DNA of 64,000 nt, taken from assembly GCA_026119855.1 (NCBI GenBank), contig JAOWBW010000131.1:2356001-2420000 (forward strand), in the 5' to 3' direction. Positions 44,154 to 54,147 of the stretch are shown one piece after another. The translations under genes were made by a program, and so were the position numbers. This DNA comes from Campanula takesimana. Taxonomy: Eukaryota; Streptophyta; Magnoliopsida; Asterales; Campanulaceae. Positions within the stretch are counted from its first letter, which is position 1, and each line of letters starts with the position of its first letter. The notes under the pieces were generated by a model. The model saw only the letters and a program-made list of their open reading frames with translations. It was not told where the DNA came from and searched no databases.

Positions 44154-45622
44154 TGTTGGGTTTCCAAGCAACATGCACAGCGGAATTAAGCATTTAAAAT
44201 TTAATAGAAACCCAAAGCCCATAGATCCATTCATATGATTAAGTCAAATACAACAATATGAATACTAGAAAATCTAACCCTTGATGACTTTGAATTTGCA
44301 ACCTTGAATTCGATAGAAGCTTGAAATCTTGATCACGAACAAAGCAAGAATCACGAACTTTGAAGATGATAATTTTCACCCTCTAGTGGTATCCACACGC
44401 GAACGAATATCAAGAACACTTGATCTTGGTTGCTAGACCAAATTATGAAACACGTTTTCATAATTAAATATGAACTATATGGAATTTCCTTTGTGTATAA
44501 TTTTTTGTTCTTCAATCTAAGATCTCTTAGAACAAAATAAAACTCTCTCAAACTCTTTTGAGACTCACACAAAACATTAGCCTTTAGTGCTGGCCGAATT
44601 TTACCTTTTATACACAAATATGACCTTTTCCAAATAGGAAACTTGTGTCAAAATCCGTCAAAAATTCGATTCCTAATCAAATTAGGAAACCAGCCCCGAC
44701 AGTCACTGTGCGGCCGCCCAAACCGAGGTGTGCGGCCGCCCGGTTCCATGTGCGGTCACCCAGTTGTTCCGTGCGGTCGCCCAAGGCAGTCAGTAGGCCA
44801 GAAAATCCGATTTTCCAATATTTCCAATATAGTCCTTATTTAAAATTCGTTCTATTGTGTGTGACCCTCTAGGATTATACTAAGTTGGCAATGGGTTCAA
44901 ACATGAAACCATAAGATATGATTAGGTTCTAGCAAACCGTCATACCTACCCAAATAGTATAACTAGATACAAGTTCGCATTCCTTTCAGAACATGTCATA
45001 ATCCCTTTGTCCTCGATGTCATTGAACACAGGTCATGGTCAACAAGTCAACTTGTTTTTTGTTCAATACTTTCTCGATTCGAATATGTTGATAATCCAAA
45101 TGACATTGATCTAATCAATCCATTTGAGTTTGGCCAAACATTTCATCAACATCATTCCTTCGAGGGGCCCAAGCTTGACATCTCTCCGAAGAGGGACAAA
45201 TCCATTTGGCTTATTATTCTTCCCTACGTGAATCCAATCATGCCAATCATACCCTTTATAACTACCGTGTTAAGGCAGCGTTTGAATATGTCAAACATAA
45301 TGTTCATCAAGTGGAAGACTATAATAACTTCATGTCTAAGGATTCAAATGACATAACTAATATGAGATTTATATATGACATCGACCATGACATAAATCTC
45401 ATACCACGGGTCATGTCCAGTACCTTGTTCCAAACAAGTACCCATAAATCTAACATGATCATCTCATGACCATTTAGCCTTTATACTAGTGCTAACAAGC
45501 TCTAGGGACGGATATTATTATAAGAAAACATGAGCCATAATAATAATCTCATTATCTCTTTATCATCATGAATAAATGATAACTTATACACCGTTTAACA
45601 AACGTGCCTAGGGCACACAACA
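44154..45622 (-). repeat. LTR of the same iMet-primed family, minus orientation
   Basis: 1469 bp; PBS complement GCTCTGATACCA at 44141-44152. TATA box on the minus strand TATAAAAG (44613-44606). Upstream of it, GTGCGGCCGCCC/GTGCGGTCGCCC repeats at about 44708-44783 occupy the place of the GGCACGACCGTGCC dyads in the + copy. The two LTRs are clearly homologous but differ by well over 10 percent by eye. Confidence 0.82.
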
Positions 45623-45844
45623 CCAACGCCTCACTCTCCAGCTCACCAAACCTGTCAGCACTTTGTGATGTCACTCTTACCTTTTAGATGATTAACCCTT
45701 CTTCCGTCTTCTCTCTCCATTACTCTGCACTCTTTCCTTATTTTGCTCTCGTTTTTCTCTCTCTCTGACATCTCCTTTCTCTGCACTCGTCATACTTTTG
45801 ATCCATTTTCGTGAAAGTTTTTTCTCTATATAATCATGGATCTA
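45623..45844. other. Unassigned 220 bp between two LTRs
   Basis: Pyrimidine-rich (CTCTCTCCATTACTCTGCAC and similar), with TATATAATC near its right end. It could be a promoter or 5' UTR remnant of an unknown locus. No gene seen. Confidence 0.3.
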
Positions 45845-47374
45845 TGAGTATCCCCCCCCCTCGGGGCGAAACGGGTTCGTTTCGAGGAAGAAAAGCCAAA
45901 CACGTGTAACTTCACAAACTTAACGGAGTCGCCATATTTGTTAACTTTTAACCCAACAAATGAAAATGGTTAGAGATTTATGAGTTCGGAGGTCAGGTTA
46001 TGACTTGAGAAGAGTTTCATGTCACCCAAGCCGCCTCGGACAAAGCCGAGTCTCCCTTGTGTTTGTTAACAAAAAGTGCATATGTGTGTGTGTGTGTTTA
46101 GAAAACGGGAGAAACTGACTTTAACAGAAAACGGTTAGGATTTTAATAGAAAGGGGTTCTTTTGTAAACATTCTAGATTAAAGGGGGACTGAACTGAAAC
46201 ATGCCCCTGGACAAAGTAGCCGTACGGCTAAAGTGGGGGTTCTTGGGAATTTTAACAGATTCCCAGGAATCAGTCCAGTTCCATACAAAAACAGAGCATT
46301 TCTGTCTGAAACTGGACTGTTTGATCATTTCCAGCTATTCTTTTGTAACAAAACACAAATTAAATCATCCCTATATCATTAATCACTAGATTAGACACCA
46401 AAACAAGAATTTTGGATGTGATTAAGACAATCACTGGGGAATTATTGAGAAAAGGTGATGAAAGGGGCCTTTGAGCCAAGATAGCCATTTTGATGAGCAA
46501 AGATTCAAACTTTACTATCTAAATGGGATCTTTATATAAGATTAAGCCTTTAGGGACAACAAAATGACATAAAGATTGAATCTTTATGACCCAAATGTGG
46601 GATTTTAGGCTAAATCAAGGTTGGGATGATAAAGATTGAAACTTTATCACCCAACATGATCATTATGGCCAAATACAACATAAAGATACATGCTTTCACC
46701 ATAAAAATGGATCATCAAGCTATTTAAAGACAAGAAATTAACAAATTATGATCTTTTTTAGGTTTATCCCTTTTCACATACTTGGATGTGAGGGCACCTT
46801 GAATCATGTCATGATTTGGTTCCAAGGTATATAACAAGAATATAAGGTGCTTGAAAGAACAAGACTTGCAATATAAAGATGCTTGACAAGGGCAAGACTT
46901 GAAGTATAAAGGTGCTTGACAAGGGCAAGGCTTGAAATGCAAGTAAATAAACAACATAAACAAAAACAAAAGAGTTTAAGGTGGAGAGAAGATGGGGAGA
47001 AGGAGGCTTCGCCTATGGTGGTTATGGCCTATCTTCCTCTCTTTTTACTCAAGTGTTTGCTGGTGTTTCACTCAGACTGTATTTCTGCAGAGTTTCACCT
47101 ACAAAACTATATTTCTCCCCCCCTGAAATGATCAGCAAGGGTCTCAATTTATAAGGACTGAAGGTGCCTAAACCAGCCATACGGCTAGGCCCTTCCCGCG
47201 TCCAAACCATCCGTACGGCTCAGCCTGGCGAGCTTCTGGATTTTTCCAAGTTTAATTCCAGAGCAGTCTTGGAATTTTCAGTTTATCCTAGTGAGGTCCT
47301 AGCCCATCAGTTTATCCCTGAATGGTGCTAAGAGTTCCTCTAAGGTTGGTCGATTTCAGATTGGGGTATTTACA
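45845..47374 (-). repeat. LTR2-D, 3' LTR of Tat2-D
   Basis: 1530 bp in reverse orientation: minus strand starts TGTAAATACCCC (47374) and ends GGGGATACTCA (45845). Dyads AGCCATACGGCT (47175-47186), ATCCGTACGGCT (47209-47220) and AGCCGTACGGCT (46218-46229); minus-strand TATA CTTATAAATTG (about 47155-47147). The PBS-like TGGCGACTCCGTTAAG is again inside, near the end. Clearly diverged from LTR2-B and C. Confidence 0.82.
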
Positions 47375-47540
47375 GAGCCCCTCGGCAACAACGTCGCTTT
47401 GGAAAAACAGGGTTGTCGATAAAAATAAGCATCGTAATCTGATGGGAGGATGGCTTGACCAATTTTGGTTTGCATGGCTGGACCTAGAGGTATAGGATTC
47501 GACGTATCCCGTTTGCGGGGAATCAAGCCTAATGTAGTTC
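47375..47540 (+). other. Polypurine tract (-) and hairpin motif (+) of Tat2-D
   Basis: GAGCCCCTCGGCAAC at 47375-47389 is the reverse complement of the tract before LTR2-B. Hairpin at 47499-47540: ACGTATCCCG, TTTG, CGGGGAATCAAGCC, then TGTAGTTC; the inner stem is CCCG/CGGG. Confidence 0.7.
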
Positions 47541-47619
47541 AGAAAAGGAGAGAAGTTTTAAGGCTATCCAAACCTAAGGGCTAGGCGGATATCAGTCATC
47601 ATTTCCTAGGGGGACGAGC

Positions 47620-48265
47620 ATGACTCTTGGCGAGTTCAGAGGCGGGACATGGTCAACTTGGCTCTATGGAGAGGGCTGACTTACACAAGGAATGGGCATG
47701 ACTCTCGGGGTCAGAGGCGGGACATGGTCAACTTAGCTCTATAGAGAGGGTTGACTTACACAAGGAAGCGTGGCTCTCGGGGTCAGAGGCAGGACATGGT
47801 CAACTTGGCTCTATAGAGAGGGTTGACTTACACAAGGAAGCATGACTCTCGGGGTCAGAGGTGGGACATGGTCAACTTGGCTCTATGGAGAGGGTTGACT
47901 TACACAAGGAAGCGTGACTCTCGGGGTCAGAGGCAGGACATGGTCAACTTAGCTCTATAGAGAGGGTTGACTTACACAAGGAAGCGTGACACTCGGGGTC
48001 AGAGGTGGGATATGGTCAATTGGGTCTATGGAGATGGTTGACTTACACAAGAAGCGTGACTCTCGGGGTCAGAGGCGGGACATGGTCAACTTGGCTCAAT
48101 GGAGAGGGTTGACTTACACAAGGAAGTGTGACTCTTGGGGTCAGAGGCGGGATATGGTCAACTTGGCTCTATGGAGAGGGTTGACTTACATAAGGAAGCG
48201 TGACTCTCGGGGTGCGGGACATGGTCAACTTGGCTCTATGAAGAGGGTTGACTTACAGGGATGGT
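47620..48265. repeat. 72-bp tandem array of Tat2-D
   Basis: About nine units containing GACATGGTCAACTTGGCTC, GAGAGGGTTGACTTACAC and TGACTCTCGGGGTCAGAGGC. The last phrase in reverse complement matches the GCCTCTGACC core of array 2 in Tat2-B and C. Confidence 0.92.
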
Positions 48266-49020
48266 CTTACGTGATTCTGGACTGCCGAGGATAAGGACCT
48301 CAACCTATAATGACTATTTTGAGTCAAGGCTTAGTCAACTCCATCTTCGGGGAGTTTGACTGGAAAGCTGGTGTTTCATCCCACTAAGGATGGCTGGGAC
48401 GAGGTTTTCTAAACCTAAGAGTTCCCTGGGCTTAAGTCAAGGACAGCCTAAGACTCGCCAGGGGACGGGATCTTGCTCATACTAGGCAAAGATGGGCTTA
48501 CAAACGGCCGGGTCTTCTTAGGTAAAACGGGCTTACAACGGCCGGGGACCTTCAAGCAAAGATGGGCTTACAAACGGCCGGGAGAAGAGTCAAAGGGCTT
48601 ACATCGCATGGGGACCACCTAAGGTATGCTCGCACTAGGCAAACTCTCACAATGTTTTTTTACTGGGCTGACGTCAAGGACTGCATAAGGTTATGCTCAT
48701 TCTAGGCAAAACACGGGCTAAAAACTGCTGGGTGATGTGATTTCCTCACCGGGCTTAAGTGTATTCTCACACCAAGCAATTTTCACAAATTTTACTGGGC
48801 TTACGTCAAAGACTACCGAGAGATAATCCTCACAAATTTTACTGGGCTTACATCAAGGACTGCTTGGACGTGAGATTTTCTCACTGGACTCCAGTGTATT
48901 CTCATACTACATAATTTTCACAAATTTTACTGGACTTACGTCAAAGATTAGCCGAGAGATAATCCTCTACTGGGCTTACATCAAGGACTGCCTTATATTC
49001 TTACAAGGGAACCTAATTAT
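48266..49020. repeat. Degenerate repeats of Tat2-D (GGGCTTAC units)
   Basis: Repeated GGGCTTACAAACGGCCGGG, then TTTTACTGGGCTTACGTCAA and GACTGC with variants. In reverse complement these match the short GGCCGTCCCTGACGTAAGCC units that occur only two or three times in Tat2-B and C. Confidence 0.8.
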
Positions 49021-49247
49021 TTTCTAAGCCAAGAATCATGTTTGCATGAGCCAAAGGAGGGCAAATATCTGGGGTATTTATGATATGGTTGGGATGGGGC
49101 TTTGAATGAGGGGGTCATAAAGCCAATCTACCAACAAGAAATCATCAATTCTGTCAGGGCCAAAGTAGCCATAGGTAAGGAAGTGGGTGCCTTTTTTGCA
49201 TCGAATTTTATTCTGGGTCTAGTCATCTCCTTAAGTGCCTTAGCCTG

Positions 49248-50794
49248 ATGTCCAGAAGCAATTCATTTCCTTCGTCTTTGGAGGTTTTTTTTTCCATGGA
49301 GTCTTTCCTCATGGAGAAACCAGCAAAATTGTCCATGATTGATCCAGAATGTTTTGAAGGCAATCTTAGTCTTTGGATGAGGCATCATATGAGGGAGAAC
49401 AAGGATATTTTCAAGCCAAGTTTGGGCTTAGATCCCTTTGGTCCCTCAAGGTATTCATCCCGGATTTTGAGCTTTTGAGGGCCGCTGCATCTTTCTGGGA
49501 TATCAGAAGACATGTTTATTGCTTTTCTTTCAACGAAATCACTCCGACTTACGAGGATTTCAAGGCTCTGGTGGGGGGCGTGGACACGGAAGTCATTGAT
49601 CTCCCTTCAATTGATGACACGATATGTGTTGAAAGTTTGGTCACTCTTCTTGGTATTCCTTTAGAAGAAGCCCAATGCATGGTCCTTAATCATACTTTTA
49701 TTGACATCTCAGACCTTCCCGAGAGGTTCATGGATCAGGCCGATGAGTTTTCTTGGAATGCCTTTGGGTTGTGTATCTTTGCCTTTTTCTACATGGTTAG
49801 TTCTAAAGTCACTTGTCACAGGGTTCTGTTGAGTATTCTTGAGGAATGCCTCACGAGAAAAGACATTGTCCCTTTGATTTTAGGTGAAACCCTTCATGGT
49901 ATGGACCGTTTGGCCTTAGGTGATGGTTTCATGCGCGGTGGTAGCCCCTCTCTTCTCACCATATGGTTAAGGGAGAGGTTGATGGCCGTGCCCGAGGCTC
50001 CTCTTTCTCACAAACCGTGGTCCTACTCTTTGAGAGGCATTCTTTTGGATTTTGCTCAGGGTGATTGGGAGGCGCACATGATTCATCTCCAGACTTCACA
50101 GATTCGTTGGTGGGTCCCGCACTGGCGTATTGGCTCCGTGAAAGAGTATCAGGATGATTCTCCTATTGTTCAGGTGGCAGGACTCTTGGGATCATCCTTC
50201 TACACCCCTTCGTTGGTTCGCAGGCAGTTTGGATTGTTGGAAACTCCTTAGTTGGAGTGGTCAGGTGTCAATCCGGAGCATTTGAGACCTCCATCACTAT
50301 CTATATGGGATCCTTCCACCATTTTATTCCTTACTCGGTCGTGGGCGTGTTCCCTCTTTCCGGCTCGGGTACTTCTCATGTGTTTGGCTAGCACAGTTTT
50401 GACCATAGTTTACTTGGATTGGTATGAACAGACCATGGGGTAGACTTAGAGGCTCATAGAGGAAAGGCGTGAGGCCATTCTTGGAGGTGATTGTGATGCT
50501 AGTAGGGTTTTGAGGGAGGCCGAGGCTGTGGCAAGCGGCCACAACCGGACTGGGCATGTTGTTGAAGACTATCAAATCCTAGCTGAAAGGAGGATGGCTG
50601 TGGTGCCTAAAATCGTGGCACAGATGGAGGATCTCCGGGCTAAGGCGGCAGTTGACATGGCTTTGAGGGCAACTGGGCTTGTTGGGGAGATCGGGAGGGC
50701 AACTGAGCTTAGGAGAAAAGAGATCGAGATCTTTGATTTGAAGAAGAAGAAAACTCGGAGGAGCCAAAAGAAGAAGCAGAAAGACGAGGAATGA
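49248..50794 (+). pseudogene. PMD1-D, diverged and broken
   Basis: Homologous to PMD1-A to C but clearly diverged. ATG 49248 (MSRSNSF); an internal ATG at 49296 (MESFLMEKPAKLS) matches the start of the other copies. One base is missing at about 49416 (FK/KFGL), shifting the frame. TAG at 50249 and TAG at 50441 interrupt later. PMD signature FWDIRRHVYCFSFNEITPT, GETLHGMDRLALGDGF, WLRERLMA, YLDWYEQTMG, basic tail KKKKTRRSQKKKQKDEE. Antisense to Tat2-D pol, convergent, with the hairpin motif about 220 nt after its stop. Confidence 0.88.
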
Positions 50795-50797
50795 TGG

Positions 50798-51173
50798 TTC
50801 CTACTGTCCTAAGTATCCACCCATTGCCATTGCAGACACATTAGTTTGGTTAAGTATTTTATTTATATTTTTAGCATGTCATTGAGTCGAGAGTAGACCG
50901 TGCTTGAAGTCATCAAAGAAGTGTTTTAACCGTGGTGGCAGTGGTTACTTATTATGAAGTTTCCTTTAAGAACCAAATTTGAATTTTATTTATTTTTTAG
51001 ACTGGACCAATGATTGGCTGCCTACGTTCCCCTTTTACAAATAGGACTTTAAGGGGCTCAGGTCATCGTAGTTCATTTTTCATGACTCATGGTGCGACCC
51101 TGTTTTTTCCCTAGACCGCCCAAACTGGTTTTCAATCTAGGTGGGTATATTCTTTTAGCACTTACTTTTTTTT
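50798..51173 (+). other. Tat2-D pol/PMD1 spacer with hairpin motif
   Basis: Hairpin motif at 51017-51074 on + (inner stem CCCCTT/AAGGGG, outer CTACG/CGTAG). Flanks still resemble the Tat2-B spacer (AGTAGACCGTGCTTGAA, CATCAAAGAAGTGTTTTAAC in this orientation). Confidence 0.75.
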
Positions 51174-54147
51174 TTAAACAAAGTATTGACGGAGCTTATC
51201 ACCGTTGACCGGGTGCATGGAGGGATTACCCTCCAAGTCTGCGAGCCTCATTGCTCCTCCCGAAAAAACCTCTTGCACCACAAAGGGACCGATCCATATG
51301 GGTTCCCATTTTCCGTCGGGATTAGACCTTCCCGGGGGGTTTTCCTTGAGAACTAGGTCTCTGACCCGAATTTGTCGGGGCTTAACTTTCTTGTCAAAGT
51401 CTCGCGTCATTCTCCCTTGGTAGGCATGGATGTGTTCCATGGCTTTCAAACGGCATTCATCTAGCAAGGCCAGTTCATCATGCCGACTTCGGAGCCAATC
51501 TACCTCATGGATTTTATTTTCCAATAGGATCCTTAGAGACGGAACTTCCAATTCGGCCGGGAGCATGGCCTTCATCCCGTATGTTAGAGCGAAAGGGTTT
51601 CTCCGGTAGCCATTCTAACTGACGTTCGGTAGCCCCATAACGCTAAATGCAGCTTTTCGGGCCAATCCCTACCCCGTGTTTCCATCCTTTTGATGATCCT
51701 TTAAAGTGTTTTGTTAGCGGCTTCTACCACTCCATTGGTTTGAGGCCTATAAGGGGAGGACTTGGGCGGATGATTCGAAATTCTCCTAACAGTCGATCAC
51801 ATTCACCCTCAAAGTGCGAGCCATTATCAGTGATGACCTCATCCGGGACTCCGTAACGGAACATGATGTTTTCTTTCATAAATTCCGCGACGTTCTTTGA
51901 GGTCAAGACCTTGTAGGATTTGGCTTCGACCCATTTCGTGAAATAGTCCATGGCTACCAAGACGAATTCATGACCATTGCTCCCGGGTAGGTAAATATTT
52001 CCAATGATGTCAATGCCCCAAGTTGAGAAAGGCCATGGGGTTGTCATGCAATACAAGTGATGAGGCAGCATGTGATTAAGGTTGGAAAACCGTTGGCACT
52101 TATCACACTTCTTCACGAATTGTATACAGTCGGTCTCTATTGAGATCCAAAAATACCTCATTCATAGGATGACTTGCATTAGGGCCCGAGCATTCATGTG
52201 GGGGCCACACACTCCACCATGGACCTCTTTCATGAGTTCCTGCGCTTCCTTTGCGTTTATGCATCTTAGGAGAAGTCCCTGATGGCGTTTCTTGTACAAG
52301 ATATCTCCCAAAATCACGTAGTGAGATGCTAACCGCTTGAGGGCTGCCACACCTTTGGCTTTGATCCCATCCTTCTATGAGAAATTCGTAAATTTGGTTA
52401 TACCATGGCTCTTCTACTTTCTCCGGGGCCTCTTCAATTTCACAACAGTATGTCAGATTTTCATTTCTCCCTACTTTAAAGGGTTTTATTGACCTTCCTT
52501 TGAGGATTTCCACTAATGAGGCCAAAGTGGCTAGGGCATCCGCAAAACGGTTGCGATCTCTTGGCAGGTAGTGGAAACTAACTTCTTTGAATTGTGCCAT
52601 GATCAAGTCCGAATCCCCGTATACTTCCATTCTTCCACTGAGATTTCCACTAATGAGGCCAGTGGCTAGGGCGTGGTATTTTTGCAGCCCCGGGTCCAAC
52701 GTCTTCCATTTGTTTGACACTTGGTTGATGATCAAGGCCGAATCCCCGTATACTTCCAATTCTTTCACATTCCTTTCGAGGGCGGCCTCTAAGCCGGCTG
52801 TGCATGCCTCATATTCGGCGGCATTATTGGTCACGTCAAAGTTTAATTTAATGGCAATAGGGGTGTGCTCGTCCTTCGGATCCACTAAGAGCATTCCAAT
52901 GCCATCTCCCCTCTTGTTCGCAGCGCCGTCAAAGAACAGTTGCCATTTGTTTTCGCCCTCAAGAGCAAATAACCCTTCGTCAGGGAATTGTGGGTCAGTC
53001 TCCTTTTCTTCACTGCTAAGGAAGTCTGCCAAGTGTTCCGCCATAACTCTCCCTTTGACTGCTTTTCACGTCACATGACTGATATCATATTCTGCTAGGA
53101 AGAAAGACCATTTGGCGAGTCTCATGCACAGAGAAGGCTTTTCCAACAAACACTTGATGGGATCTATTTTGGAGATGAGCTGTATCGAGTGGGAATGCAT
53201 GTAGTGCTTCAATTTCCTTACTACCCATACCAGTCCGGCACACGTCTTTTCAATGGCAAAGTAGTTAAGTTCACTTCCTTGCAGTTTTCGGCTCACAAAG
53301 TAGATAGCATTCTCTACTTTTGAATCTTTTTTCTCTTGGGCCAACATAGCTCCCACCGAGGCATCTGTTACTGTCAAGTGTAACAAGAGAGGCTTATCCT
53401 TGTGTGGAGGGAAAAGGATCGGCTGATGGATAAGGTAGGTTTTGATTTTCTCGAAGGCCCTTTGACATTCCTCGTTCCATTCGACTTTGGCGTTTTTCCT
53501 CAACAATTTGAAAATGGGCACGTACGTGGGGGTGAGTTGGTTTATGAAATGACTAATGTATTGCAGTCGTCCCATGAAAGCTTTTACCTCCGTTTGAGTA
53601 CGAGGTGGCCTCATTTCTGCAATTGCCTTAACCTTTTGGGGGTTGATTTCAATACCGCGTTCAGTGAACATGTATCCCAAAACTTTGCCACGGGAGACCC
53701 CAAAGGTGCACTTGGACGGGTTGAGCCTCATAGAGTGCTTTCTCAACCTATCAAAGAACTTCCTCAAGTCGATTAGGTGCTGCCCATCGGTTCCTTTGGA
53801 ATGGATGATCATGTCATCTACATACACCTCTATTTCCTTATGGATCATGTCATGGAAGAGTGAGGTCGCGGCCCTTTGGTAAGTAGCCTTACCATTCCTT
53901 AGTCCAAAAGGCATTACGGTATAGCAGAAGGTCCCCCATGGGGTAGTGAAGGCGATATTTTCTTGGTCCTTTTCGGCCATTTTGATCTGATTGTACCCAG
54001 CGAAACCATCTACGAAGGACTTGACCTCGAAACTAGAGGTCATGTCTACGATCATGTCGATGTTCAAGAGAGGGAAATCATCCTTGGGACTTACCTTGTT
54101 GAGGTCCCTGAAGTCAACACAACACCGGACCTTTCCATTGGCCTTTG
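51174..54147 (-). pseudogene. Tat2-D pol: RT to integrase, interrupted by a chromovirus
   Basis: Minus strand from 54147: RT (VDFRDLNKVSPKDDFPLLN, then YVDDMIIHSKG with the normal active site), RNase H (TDASVGAMLAQEKK), archaeal-type RNase H (FFDGAANKRGDG), integrase HHCC, D (MDYFTKWVEA), D (ITDNGSHFEGE) and the C-terminal GDKLRQYFV. Lesions: TGA at 53066 (CGA to TGA), an inserted patchwork at about 52605-52675, frameshifts near 52370 and 51735, and others. The N-terminal half beyond 54147 is displaced by the LTR that begins at 54148. Confidence 0.88.

Noticed and set aside
41642..45469. Open frames in the iMet-primed LTRs (for example VKHNVHQVEDYNNFMSKDSN in both orientations)
   Set aside because: They are homologous LTR sequence read in one frame; there is no start context or domain, and LTRs of this family are not known to encode protein.
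47986..48294. 102-codon repetitive open frame
   Set aside because: It is the 72-bp array read in one frame; unit length divisible by three explains the openness.
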